NCBI GenBank assembly: GCA_910579575.1
Contig: CAJTUM010000024.1
Coordinates: forward strand, 1 to 29,673
Direction: 5' to 3'
Source: an uncultured Eubacteriales bacterium
GTDB taxonomy: Bacteria; Bacillota; Clostridia; Oscillospirales; Butyricicoccaceae
Length of the DNA: 29,673 nucleotides
The notes under the pieces are model-generated. The model had not been told where the DNA came from and searched no databases. It saw nothing but the letters and a program-made list of their open reading frames with translations. A program made the position numbers and the translations under genes. This document shows positions 21,898 through 29,581 of the stretch, piece by piece (positions within the stretch are counted from its first letter, which is position 1; every line of letters begins with the position of its first letter).

Positions 21898-23076
21898 TTA
21901 CTCTTGCCGAGCCCGTAGGCTGAGCAGAAACAAAGCATAATAGAGGACTGTCAGCGCCAGATAAATCCGCCATGCCCCAGGATAACCCCAGGGGCTATCC
22001 GCCAACAGACCGGAAACAAAGGGCCCTGCCGCCGCGCCGGCGGTAAAGAACAGGTTGACCGTCCCTAAAGTGGCGGCATAATCCTCTTTGGGAAACAGCC
22101 GAGCCGAGCCATAGGAGGGCCATAGAGAGGGCATACACAAGCTCAAACCATAGGTCAAGGCAAAGAGATAGAGCAGCCAGTCCTGCCCGCCTACGATCAA
22201 AAGCAACAGACTGACAATGGACAGGAAACCTGCCGTGACCAAAGAACGAGCCGGCCCCGCTTTATCAAAAAGCCATCCGCCCAGCATACTGCCCGCCAGG
22301 GCAAAAGCGGCCAGCAGAGAGCCTACGTTGGCCGCCAAAACGGCGGGCAAACCCAGCGACGCCAGATAGGGCTGGACATGAACCTGAACCCCCGAAACAA
22401 TGGCCCCCATCAAAAAAACGCCGCCGGCAAACAACAGAAACCGAGGTTGATCAATCGCCGGCCCCTTTCCTTTCTGCCCCTGCCGCCCCTCTGGCGCTCC
22501 TTTTGGCATAGAAACGCAAAACAGGCTCAGCGGCAGGGCGACGGCCAGCATAACCAGCCCGAGGAAACGATAGGTCCAAGCCGGCCCTTGGGCCGCCAAC
22601 AGCCGGCTCGCCGCCTGCATCCATACAAAGGACCCCGCCCCAGCGCCGGCAAACGCCACGCCCATCATAGAGCCCCGCTTTTCTGGAAACCAAGCGGATA
22701 TCATGGCAGAAAGAGGGATCACTGTCAGCGCCGCCCCCCCCAGAGCCACTACGGCGGCGATCCCATAAAAGGCGGCAATGGATCGGGCGAAACCATAGGC
22801 AAAAAAGCCGCCGCCGGCCAGCAGCGCGCCCAGAACCATAACGGGCCTCAGCCCTATCGTTCCAACGGCTCGCCCTACGGCAGGCGAGGCCAGCGCAATC
22901 ACAATGGCGCTCAGAGTGAACACAAAGGAAAAAGATTTCAGCGAAAACCCATACTGGTTGACCACCGGATGAATAAATAGGCTGTGAATGGTATTGATAA
23001 TGCTGTATGGCCCCGCCATAATCAAAAACGCGGCGACCAACGCCGTCCATTTTCGATAACCGCTCTGTTCGTTCAT
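21898..23076 (-). CDS. MFS transporter, OFA-like
   Basis: A 392-residue integral membrane protein with about 12 hydrophobic segments and the basic cytoplasmic loop between helices 6 and 7 ('MPKGAPEGRQGQKGKGPAID'). MFS motif A-like 'GRAVGTIGLRPVMVLGALL' follows helix 2, and 'SAWFPEKRGSMMGVAFAGAG' after helix 4 is typical of the oxalate-formate antiporter (OFA)/monocarboxylate type. Substrate probably a small organic acid, inferred. GGGAGG lies ~6 nt before the ATG. Monocistronic, sharing a terminator with the EFR1 gene. I could not find a convincing promoter in 23077-23150. Confidence 0.87.
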   Translation of the reverse strand: MNEQSGYRKWTALVAAFLIMAGPYSIINTIHSLFIHPVVNQYGFSLKSFSFVFTLSAIVIALASPAVGRAVGTIGLRPVMVLGALLAGGGFFAYGFARSIAAFYGIAAVVALGGAALTVIPLSAMISAWFPEKRGSMMGVAFAGAGAGSFVWMQAASRLLAAQGPAWTYRFLGLVMLAVALPLSLFCVSMPKGAPEGRQGQKGKGPAIDQPRFLLFAGGVFLMGAIVSGVQVHVQPYLASLGLPAVLAANVGSLLAAFALAGSMLGGWLFDKAGPARSLVTAGFLSIVSLLLLIVGGQDWLLYLFALTYGLSLCMPSLWPSYGSARLFPKEDYAATLGTVNLFFTAGAAAGPFVSGLLADSPWGYPGAWRIYLALTVLYYALFLLSLRARQE

Positions 23077-23394
23077 ATTCGTCCTCCCAATTCGCGTTCG
23101 TTTCCTTTAGTATGAAACGCAAACCGGAACAATATGCAGCGCCGTTGATTCTGTTTCCATCCGCATTTGTTAAAGGGATTTTTGGCCAAGACCCAATGGA
23201 CGAAATCTCCCATGCAAATGCAAATCGGCTCCTTAAATTACAAAAACTTCAAAACCCTCGAAAAGCAAAAAAGCGCTAAAAAATCCGCTTGTATCAAAAC
23301 AATCGTCCTTGCATGGCAAAGGCGGCTTAATCTGATACAAACGCGCGCCCTTTTTGCCTAGGGGGTCAATCTCAAAGAGGGCGCAAGGTCAAAA
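23077..23394. other. Gene-free region
   Basis: No gene seen. An 8-bp inverted repeat TTGTATCA (23289-23296) / TGATACAA (23333-23340), and an 11-bp near-perfect one GCGCCCTTTTT (23345-23355) / AAAGAGGGCGC (23374-23384), lie next to the end of the small membrane-protein gene. Neither has a clear T run. Confidence 0.4.
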
Positions 23395-23832
23395 TCAGAA
23401 GATTTTATGCCAGCGTAGCAGGTCCCATCGCCCTTCCGCCTCCAACCGCTCCGCCGCATAGCGGAGCCATTCTTCCGGCATGGGGATTTCCCCGGTCCGT
23501 GGTATCCGCTCCCACGATGCCTGTTTCTCCGGGTCCGGGTCATTCATCCCAGCTTCCATGCGGGCCGCGATGATAGCCCGCATTTTTTCCACTGTGATCT
23601 TCTGTTCCTCGGCTAAGCGTTCAAAAGCCGGAGTTACGCTGCCTTCTGCATTGGATGTGGAAACTTTCTGGATGACAACCTTTTTATTTTCCTGCGAATT
23701 GGAGCTGAGATAGCCGCAGGTCAGCGCAATCACAGCAGCCAGCAACCGTGTCCAAAATGTTATAGGAATTTTCCTATATATACATCCTTCTCGGATAGTA
23801 CTTTCAGCAAATCGACAGTAAGCGGAGGACAT
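23395..23832 (-). CDS. Small membrane-anchored hypothetical protein, start uncertain
   Basis: The frame is open up to 23889, where an in-frame TAG sits in a large inverted repeat. The ATG at 23832 gives 145 residues, but no good ribosome binding site precedes it, so the true start may be lost. One hydrophobic helix ('FWTRLLAAVIALTCGYLSS', residues ~26-44) is followed by a basic/polar segment and a charged C-terminal domain ('ITVEKMRAIIAARMEAGMND' ... 'IPMPEEWLRYAAERLEAEGR'). The C-terminal pattern resembles short hypothetical proteins that I associate with clostridial mobile elements. No function can be named. It may be a gene with a replaced 5' end. Confidence 0.5.
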   Translation of the reverse strand: MSSAYCRFAESTIREGCIYRKIPITFWTRLLAAVIALTCGYLSSNSQENKKVVIQKVSTSNAEGSVTPAFERLAEEQKITVEKMRAIIAARMEAGMNDPDPEKQASWERIPRTGEIPMPEEWLRYAAERLEAEGRWDLLRWHKIF

Positions 23833-23882
23833 CCAGCCCAAAAACCAGTTTATCCCGGCTATCACAGGAATACACACACTGA

Positions 23883-23920
23883 TTGACACTCCCCTCGGCT
23901 AAAGCCGAGGGGAGTGTCAA
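23883..23920. repeat. Perfect 18-bp inverted repeat
   Basis: TTGACACTCCCCTCGGCT, a 2-nt spacer, then its exact reverse complement. It has no T run on either side, so it is not a canonical terminator. Hairpins with this CCCCTCGGCT / AGCCGAGGGG core are typical of IS200/IS605-type ends, which suggests a relic of such an element. It lies 38 nt past the kinase-like gene's stop. Confidence 0.7.
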
Positions 23921-23958
23921 AGATGCGAAAAAGCACGCTGCGCCGGCGTTCCCCTTCC

Positions 23959-24585
23959 TCATACATGGCCCGCCCCCATGTCCACTGCCGCAAGAATCAG
24001 CTCCACACAGCAGTGGATTCCCAACTTGTTGCTGTTCAAACAGAAATCATAATTTGCCGCCATTCCCCACGTCTGATCGGTGATATGTTTGTAATAGCCG
24101 GAACGTTTCTTATCCCGCTCTTTCACATGGCCCTCGGCGGCGGCGGGGGCGATTCCATGCTCTGTAATAACTCGACTGGCCCGGTCGGACAGAGCGCCGG
24201 TGATAAAGACGTGGAAGCAGTCCTCCCGCCCTTGCAGGATGTAATCGGCGCACCGCCCTACAATGACACAGGACTCCTTTTCTGCCAGTTCCTTAGTGAG
24301 TTCGGTTTGATATGCGTTGATCTGGTCCGGCAGAGCCATATTCTCCCTCTGATTGGCACTATAGGCCGAGTAGCCCCGCGACGAAACACTGGTGAACAGG
24401 CTGCTGGCGGAGGAATATCCCCCTTCCCGCCGTACCGTCTCGGCGGACAGCCCGCTGCGCTCCGCCACGATCTGCACCAGCTTTTTATCGTAGAAGGGGA
24501 CGCTCAGCCGTTCCGCCACAGTTTTTCCGATGGTATGGCCTCCGCTGCCGCATTGACGGCCTATGGTAATCACACATTTTTTCAT
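23959..24585 (-). CDS. Cytidylate-kinase-like P-loop protein
   Basis: A 208-residue protein of the cytidylate-kinase-like (Cytidylate_kin2) family. It opens 'MKKCVITIGRQCGSGGHTIGK', a P-loop variant, has the central 'SCVIVGRCADYIL' strand-loop, an Arg-rich lid ('HVKERDKKRSGYYKHITDQTWG') and ends 'YDFCLNSNKLGI'. The ATG at 24585 overlaps the MATE stop as ATGA, so translation is coupled; a longer frame to 24684 lies within MATE and is rejected. Members often lie beside transporter genes in Clostridia, and their substrate is not established. True cytidylate kinase activity is uncertain. Confidence 0.85.
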   Translation of the reverse strand: MKKCVITIGRQCGSGGHTIGKTVAERLSVPFYDKKLVQIVAERSGLSAETVRREGGYSSASSLFTSVSSRGYSAYSANQRENMALPDQINAYQTELTKELAEKESCVIVGRCADYILQGREDCFHVFITGALSDRASRVITEHGIAPAAAEGHVKERDKKRSGYYKHITDQTWGMAANYDFCLNSNKLGIHCCVELILAAVDMGAGHV

Positions 24586-25964
24586 TTTTCCGTCACCTCT
24601 TTGTTGAAAATCTTTTCCCAGAAAGCACCTAAAGTTATCAGAGAAATCACGCCGGACGCTCCATCGCCAACAGGACCGGCCCACAAAATGCCCTCAACGC
24701 CCCATAGACGCCCAAAGAACAGCATAGCCGGGATCAGGAAAATGATCTGTCTGGACAAGGAGAGCAGCGCGGCGGGGACAGGCTTTCCAATGGCTTGGAA
24801 TAAGATGCCGGTCACGGCGCCAGCGCCGATCATGAAGCAGGCCAGCAGATACACCCGGAAGCACTTCACTGCAAACTCCATGTATAGGTCCAACTCCTGC
24901 CCAAACAGGTTGATGATATACTCCGGGCAGAACTGGAAGATAAAGAAGGCCGCCACCAAAATCAAGGTGCAGCTTGTCAGGGCCAATTTGTAGGTTTTCT
25001 TCACACGGTCGTACCGGCCGCTGCCATAGTTGAACCCAAAAATCGGCTGGACGCCGGTGGCGATTCCCAGGGCGATGCCGGTGATGAGCTGGCTCACTTT
25101 CATGGTGATGCCCAGCGCCGCCTGGGGGATGTCAGCGCCATACTTTGACAGAGCGCCATACTTCGCCAGAGAGTTATTCATCACCGCGATCACAAAGACA
25201 GCCGCCGCCTGGGAGATAAAGCTGGAAGTTCCAAGGGTCAAGATTCGTTTGACGACGCTCCACTTTGGGATCATGTGCTGCTTTCTTACCTCAATGGTCT
25301 TAAAGCGGAGCATACACACGACGAAATAGACGGCGTTCAGAATCTGCCCGATGATGGTGGCCCAGGCCGCGCCTTTAACGCCCCAATGGAATACAAAGAT
25401 AAAGATAGGGTCGAGGATTATGTTGGCAATGCAGCCAATCAGCAAACCGACCATACTGACCTTAGGCCTGCCGTCCGCCCGGATGACGCTGCCGAAAGCG
25501 CCGTCGATCATGGCAAAGGGGAAGCCTAATAGAATGACGCTCCCGTATTCCAGGGCATAGGGCAGATTTCCCTCTGTGGCGCCAAACAAATGGCAGAGCG
25601 GCTCCAAAAACAGTTCAAAGATAACCAGCAGAAACACGCTGATACCAACCGTCAGGGTGACTGCGTTGCCAACGCCTTGGGCCGCGTCCTCTGCGCGTTT
25701 CTTTCCCAAACTCAGGCTCATGTAGGACGCGGCTCCATCGCCGATCATCATCCCCAATGCCAGCAGGATGGAGGCGAGGGGCAGGATGATGTTGGTGGCG
25801 GCATTGCCCAGGTAGCCGACGCCCTGACCGATAAAAATTTGATCCACCATGTTGTAAAGGGAGTTGATCACAATGGAAATAATGCTGGGGACAGCATAGC
25901 GGACCATCAATTTGCCAACCCGCTCTGTCCCAAGCGGGTTGATCGCAACTGCTTCTGTACTCAT
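24582..25964 (-). CDS. MATE-family efflux transporter
   Basis: A 460-residue membrane protein of MATE type and full length, with two six-helix halves. 'MVDQIFIGQGVGYLGNAATN' is the characteristic helix-1/2 loop, and 'AAQGVGNAVTLTVGISVFLLV' and 'GIATGVQPIFGFNYGSGRYD' are typical of the DinF/NorM-like clostridial branch. Such proteins export drugs or metabolites using Na+ or H+. The ATG has AAGGAGG ~8 nt upstream. It lies after an ABC-transporter remnant and shares a 4-nt overlap with the kinase-like gene. Substrate unknown. Confidence 0.92.
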   Translation of the reverse strand: MSTEAVAINPLGTERVGKLMVRYAVPSIISIVINSLYNMVDQIFIGQGVGYLGNAATNIILPLASILLALGMMIGDGAASYMSLSLGKKRAEDAAQGVGNAVTLTVGISVFLLVIFELFLEPLCHLFGATEGNLPYALEYGSVILLGFPFAMIDGAFGSVIRADGRPKVSMVGLLIGCIANIILDPIFIFVFHWGVKGAAWATIIGQILNAVYFVVCMLRFKTIEVRKQHMIPKWSVVKRILTLGTSSFISQAAAVFVIAVMNNSLAKYGALSKYGADIPQAALGITMKVSQLITGIALGIATGVQPIFGFNYGSGRYDRVKKTYKLALTSCTLILVAAFFIFQFCPEYIINLFGQELDLYMEFAVKCFRVYLLACFMIGAGAVTGILFQAIGKPVPAALLSLSRQIIFLIPAMLFFGRLWGVEGILWAGPVGDGASGVISLITLGAFWEKIFNKEVTEK

Positions 25965-25987
25965 GTAAAATTCCTCCTTGATCCTAT

Positions 25988-26150
25988 TTAGACTCCAATC
26001 GCATTGCCTGTATAAAGCTGATAGTACCGTCCTTTTGCCCCCATCAACTGGTCGTGAGTCCTCCGCTCGATGATCCGGCTTTGCTCCAGAACCATGATGC
26101 AGTCAGAGTTCTGAACCATGGAAAGGCGGCGGGCAATGACTTCCTTTGCA
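25988..26150 (-). pseudogene. C-terminal remnant of ABC exporter ATPase
   Basis: A ~53-codon tail ends with TAA at 25988 and reads 'KEVIARRLSMVQNSDCIMVL' ... 'RIIERRTHDQLMGAKGRYYQ' ... 'LYTG', the well-known end of MsbA/LmrA-type exporters (H-loop region 'IAHRLST', then 'G(R/K)IVExGTHxELL' and 'YxxLY'). The H-loop His is Arg here. Everything upstream of this (about 500 codons) is missing, and the LysR divergent promoter follows directly at 26196. A large deletion has removed the gene, leaving its end between promoter and MATE gene. Confidence 0.85.
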
Positions 26151-26195
26151 GTTTTGTTCGGTTTTCAATCATTCAGCAGGAAATCTTTATCCCCT

Positions 26196-26223
26196 ATTAT
26201 ACTCATTTTCTCTTGAATGTTAA
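26196..26223 (-). promoter_or_regulatory. Minus-strand promoter facing the MATE operon
   Basis: Minus strand TTAACA (26223-26218), 16-bp spacer, TATAAT (26201-26196). It probably drove the lost ABC gene and now reads through its remnant into the MATE gene. Confidence 0.65.
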
Positions 26224-26241
26224 TTCAAAATATGTTATAAG
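26213..26241 (+). promoter_or_regulatory. LysR gene promoter with palindromic operator
   Basis: TTGAAT (26213-26218), 17-bp spacer, TATAAG (26236-26241), 37 nt before the ATG. A perfect 16-bp palindrome TTGAATGTTAATTCAA (26213-26228) covers both this -35 and the divergent one, a likely site for the LysR protein. Confidence 0.65.
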
Positions 26242-26278
26242 ATATTAAAGACTTTTATCAATCTGTGGAGGAGCCGGC

Positions 26279-27172
26279 ATGAACACATTTCAGCTCGCCT
26301 GTTTTTTGACGGTCGCGGAGACGCTCAGCTTCGTAAAAGCCGCTAAACAGCTCCATGTTACCCAACCGGCTGTCACCCACCAGATCCGTTCCTTAGAGGA
26401 GGAGCTGAACACACAGTTATTCCGGCGCACCACCCGGGCGGTGGAGCTCACGCAAGAGGGACTGCTCTTTTTGAATGACGCTAAAAACGTGCTGGATATC
26501 ATTACTTTAGCTAAAAAACGGTTTGAGGCGCCGGTTGTAGACAAGCGGCAGTTCTTTTCCATCGGCTGTCACAGCCACAACGAAATGCACCTGCTGCCTG
26601 ACATTCTGCGGCGAATGACAGAATCCTGTCCCACGCTGCATCCGCTCTTTCAGGTGATACCCTTCCAGCATCTCTATCAGCTCCTGGAGGAAGGAACGGT
26701 GGATGTGGTCACAGCATTCCGGGAAAAGGAGCAGAAAAAAGAAACTGGCATCTACCGGGAACTGGCGCAGGTTCACATCGCCGGCGTTCTGCCTGCCGGG
26801 CGCCCGCTGGCGGAAAAGGAGGCGTTGGACAGGAATGATCTCCTGTCACAAAGACTGATTTTGCTGGACCCGCAGCGATGCCCGGACAGTTTGAACGCGG
26901 TCCAGCATGAATTGACAACCGGGCGGACCGTTTCCGATTTGTTCCTGTGCAGTTCTGCAGACGTCTGCCTTACGCTGGTCAAGGCAGGCTTTGGGATCGC
27001 AATTCAGCCTGACTTCCCCTCCCTGCGTGATCCCGCGCTGGCCTACATTCCAATCGAAGGCGTGGAACCGTTGTCCTATGGGGCGTACTACAAAAGCGTA
27101 ACAGGAAACCCCCTGCTGAAGCTGTTTCTGCAATTGTGCCGGGACAATTTCCCCGGCAGACCGGAGTTGTGA
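26279..27172 (+). CDS. LysR-family transcriptional regulator
   Basis: A 297-residue regulator of normal LysR length. The N-terminal winged helix (residues 1-~60: 'FLTVAETLSFVKAAKQLHVT' then 'QPAVTHQIRSLEEELNTQLF') is followed by the linker helix and a type-2 periplasmic-binding-like sensor domain ('FFSIGCHSHNEMHLLPDILR', 'GTVDVVTAFREKEQKK', 'LTLVKAGFGIAIQPDF'). The ATG has GGAGG ~7 nt upstream. It faces away from the MATE/kinase operon, with overlapping promoters around a palindrome, and so is the probable regulator of that exporter and of itself. Inducer unknown. Confidence 0.93.
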   Translation: MNTFQLACFLTVAETLSFVKAAKQLHVTQPAVTHQIRSLEEELNTQLFRRTTRAVELTQEGLLFLNDAKNVLDIITLAKKRFEAPVVDKRQFFSIGCHSHNEMHLLPDILRRMTESCPTLHPLFQVIPFQHLYQLLEEGTVDVVTAFREKEQKKETGIYRELAQVHIAGVLPAGRPLAEKEALDRNDLLSQRLILLDPQRCPDSLNAVQHELTTGRTVSDLFLCSSADVCLTLVKAGFGIAIQPDFPSLRDPALAYIPIEGVEPLSYGAYYKSVTGNPLLKLFLQLCRDNFPGRPEL

Positions 27173-27201
27173 AGCGGATATGCAGCCCCAAAACACACAA
27201 A

Positions 27202-27230
27202 TGGGATAAGCCCGTACAGGGCCTATCCCA
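27202..27230. terminator. Terminator between LysR and convergent DNA
   Basis: A 12-bp stem with one mismatch (TGGGATAAGCCC / GGGCCTATCCCA), loop GTACA. CTTTATT follows on the plus strand and TTTGTGTGTTTT on the minus strand. Confidence 0.72.
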
Positions 27231-27232
27231 CT

Positions 27233-27356
27233 TTATTGTTGTAGGGTTATCTTCTTTGGATTCAGGCGGAGCGTCTGTAGCCTACCCCGCAAATCGGCCA
27301 GACGCTTTTCCAACTCCGGCCTCCGCTTCCAATTCCCGGCTAATCGAAATCATCAT
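27233..27356 (-). pseudogene. Frameshifted micro-ORF of ~40 codons
   Basis: AAAGGGG and a 7-nt gap precede a double ATG just after the truncated MATE stop; translation begins 'MMISISRELEAEAGV' and soon stops. In the +1 frame the sequence continues 'LEKRLADLRGRLQTLRLNPK' and ends 'KITLQQ' at TAA, one base before a terminator stem. The span is one base longer than a multiple of three. A single-base insertion in a small helical protein gene explains both ends. Not recognised. Confidence 0.4.
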
Positions 27357-27372
27357 GTTCGTTCCCCTTTAC

Positions 27373-28548
27373 TTAAACTGTATTCCGTTCCGAATATTTC
27401 AGCAATACCATTGCGATCACCAATACGACCGCTTCATAGGTAAACATCGAAAACCAAATTGCTCCATCGCCAAAGATATTGGGCAGAAATACAATAATTG
27501 CCGAATTAAGAATCACGCTCTGCAAAAGGCTGATGCTTGTGGACAAAGCCGACCGTTCAGTGGAATACAGGTAGGCTGTTATCATGACATTGACTGCCAT
27601 AACAATAAGACCAATGGAGAACATCGGATAGATCTGCAAAACATATTCTGTTGTTGCGGCATCAGAGCCAAACAGGGCACAGATATTCTCTCTGAGCAGA
27701 ACAGTCAATATTGTTATCATAGCGCTACCTGCAAAGCTGATAATCTGTCCAGACTTGAAGTAGAATTTTAAGTCTTTTTCATTTTTTGCTCCATAACTCT
27801 GGCCAAATAAGGGCTGCAAGCCCTCGCTTGCGCCAGAAAAAATTCCCATCGAAAGAATCGCAATGTTGCTGACCACTGAAAAAGCATTGACACCAAGATC
27901 ACCGATTCGCTCAATCAGGACAAAATTCATACAGAACTTCATGATCGGGGTAGCCAACTGGCTGACTCCCTCCGGCAGACCGTGAACTATGATTTCTCGG
28001 AACAGGCCCATATTCAGCGTAACTTTGCCAAAACGGAGATTCCCGTTTTTACGGGCAAAATGAGTCAGCATAATAAATAGGCCAATGGTCTGGGAGACGC
28101 CAGTGGCAATCGCCGCGCCTTTTGTTCCCATTGCCAAAGGAAAGACCAGCAGCCAGTCTCCAAAAACATTGCAGATCGAGGAAACGATCACTGCCATGCC
28201 CACCAAGCCGGGGGCGTTGTCATTCCGGCAATAATTTTGCAATCCCGCAGATAGAGCAGCGGGGATGATAAAGAGCGAATACCAAAACAAATAATCAACC
28301 GCATACTGGCGGAAGGCTTCGCCAGCGCCCAAAAACGAACAAATACTATCCGTAAAAAGCGTTCCTGCAAGGCTGAGGATCGCAGCGGCGCAGAGCAACA
28401 GAAGGATTCCGTGCCGAAATACTGTATTGGCTCCTTCGTGATCTCCTTTTCCAATGTGGACAGCATAAATTGCTACACCGCCCACACTGATAAACAGATT
28501 CATCGCGCTAAGGTCAGTACGCATAAAGGACAAGCCAAAAAACAACAT
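27373..28548 (-). pseudogene. MATE-family transporter, N-terminally truncated
   Basis: A 391-codon frame of clear MATE type ('YAVHIGKGDHEGANTVFRHG', 'GTKGAAIATGVSQTIGLFIM', 'GASEGLQPLFGQSYGAKNEK') with about 10 membrane helices. Family members are ~440-460 residues. The first ~60 residues (helix 1 and the following loop) are missing; the frame opens with 'MLFFGLSFMRTD', joins directly to 'LSAMNLFISVGGVAI', and appears to lack the glycine-rich residues normal between these. No ribosome binding site precedes the ATG. It is probably non-functional, though an alternative short transporter cannot be excluded. It differs from the MATE gene at 24582-25964, so it is not a recent duplicate. Confidence 0.7.
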
Positions 28549-28602
28549 ATAATAAGGCAGTTACCGAAAAAGCAAACCTTTGTGACAAAATGAAACAAGC
28601 AG

Positions 28603-28644
28603 AAAAACGCACGATTTGACAATCAAAGTCAATCGTGCGTTTTT
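28603..28644. terminator. Bidirectional hairpin at edge of mobile element
   Basis: A 14-bp perfect stem AAAAACGCACGATT / AATCGTGCGTTTTT with a 14-nt loop containing a further GAC/GTC pair. A and T runs on both sides allow termination in both directions. It lies between the truncated MATE gene and repA, perhaps insulating repA. Confidence 0.75.
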
Positions 28645-28668
28645 CACTTTCAAAAAGGAGGGCAATCT

Positions 28669-29556
28669 ATGCCGAGCGTAACTTTATCAGACTATTTTTG
28701 CGGCGATGAAGAAATACAGTTTTCACACTTTCGCATCCCCCGCCAGCTTATCACCCATCCTCATTTCAAGCCCCTGTCCACTGATGCCAAGCTACTATAT
28801 GGTATGCTACTGAACCGCATGAGCCTGTCCGCAAAAAATGGCTGGCACGACAACACCGGGCGGGTTTATATTTACTTCACTGTAAAAGAAGTCTGCGAAG
28901 CCATAGGCTGCGGGCGAAACAAGGCCATGCGGTTATTGGCAGAGTTGGATACCAGCAAAGGAATCGGCCTGATTGAGCGCGTCAAGCAGGGCCAGGGCAA
29001 GCCGGACAGGGTTTTTGTCAAGCGGATCACTGTACAGGAAGATACGGAGGCACCCGGCCAAGGCCCTGCCGCACCCATTTCATCGGCTGATTTTTCCGAC
29101 ATCCAGAGGTCGGAAAAATCGACTTCAAGGCGTCGGGAAAATCGACCTCTTGAGGTTTCAAATGCAAACCCAAGTTATATTGATAAAAACCAAACTAATT
29201 TTATCCATACTAATCAATCTATCTATCCCCCTACCCCCATCGCGGAACGACTGGAGATGGATGGATACGAGTTAAGAGAGGAACGCAGATCAAATAGTAC
29301 GTATTATGAGCATTTACAGTTTTTCTACTGTTCAGCACGATGTTGGGGAAATGCGTCTCACCGTGAGACGCATTACTTTTGTGGAAAAAACGCCGTTAAA
29401 AAAGGAATCACCTACCCAGCGGCACCACAGCGGACAGCGCCGCCAAAAGGCGGTGCTGTCCGAGCAAGTATGTCATTTGTTAAACACAAACGACCCTTGT
29501 TAGGGGGCACACCCCCCTTAAAACCCCCAGTCTACGGAAAATACGTCTCACCGTGA
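28669..29556 (+). CDS. repA: RepA_N replication initiator with unusual C-terminus
   Basis: A 295-codon frame. Residues ~1-125 are the RepA_N initiator domain of clostridial plasmids and integrative elements: 'FSHFRIPRQLITHPHFKPLS', 'DAKLLYGMLLNRMSLSAKNG', 'YFTVKEVCEAIGCGRNKAMR', 'KQGQGKPDRVFVKRI'. A disordered Ser/Asn linker follows to 'SIYPPTPIAERLEMDGYE'. After that the expected C-terminal helical domain is absent, and ~95 unrelated residues run through two palindromes and an oriT-like region, so the frame is probably a truncated initiator. AAGGAGGG lies 8 nt before the ATG. It precedes a mobC-like gene. Confidence 0.78.
   Translation: MPSVTLSDYFCGDEEIQFSHFRIPRQLITHPHFKPLSTDAKLLYGMLLNRMSLSAKNGWHDNTGRVYIYFTVKEVCEAIGCGRNKAMRLLAELDTSKGIGLIERVKQGQGKPDRVFVKRITVQEDTEAPGQGPAAPISSADFSDIQRSEKSTSRRRENRPLEVSNANPSYIDKNQTNFIHTNQSIYPPTPIAERLEMDGYELREERRSNSTYYEHLQFFYCSARCWGNASHRETHYFCGKNAVKKGITYPAAPQRTAPPKGGAVRASMSFVKHKRPLLGGTPPLKPPVYGKYVSP
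29350..29374. repeat. 25-bp palindrome, copy 1
   Basis: AATGCGTCTCAC-C-GTGAGACGCATT, a perfect 12-bp arm pair around one base. A near-copy is 190 nt downstream, so it may be an iteron or operator of the mobile element. Confidence 0.85.
29431..29518 (+). other. Candidate oriT region
   Basis: A 14-bp stem with one G-T pair (CGGACAGCGCCGCC, AAAA, GGCGGTGCTGTCCG; 29431-29462) is followed 40 nt on by a GC-rich inverted repeat around 29502-29518 (AGGGGG-CACA-CCCCCC). Such arrangements directly upstream of mobC are typical of MOBP-type transfer origins. The nick site cannot be assigned. Confidence 0.4.
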
Positions 29557-29564
29557 GACGCATT
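29540..29564. repeat. 25-bp palindrome, copy 2
   Basis: AATACGTCTCAC-C-GTGAGACGCATT, one base different from copy 1 in the left arm. It ends 17 nt before the mobC-like start and overlaps the repA stop, so it could control mobC expression. Confidence 0.82.
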
Positions 29565-29581
29565 ATAAAAAGGAGACTGCC

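Noticed and set aside
23167..23361. 64-codon frame between the MFS gene and the small membrane protein
   Set aside because: No ribosome binding site, Lys/Gln-rich low-information sequence, and it overlaps an inverted repeat.
29306..29503. 65-codon plus-strand frame inside the repA tail
   Set aside because: It starts without a ribosome binding site and spans palindrome 1 and the oriT-like stem. Its polar composition is not convincing, although a small mobile-element protein cannot be fully excluded.
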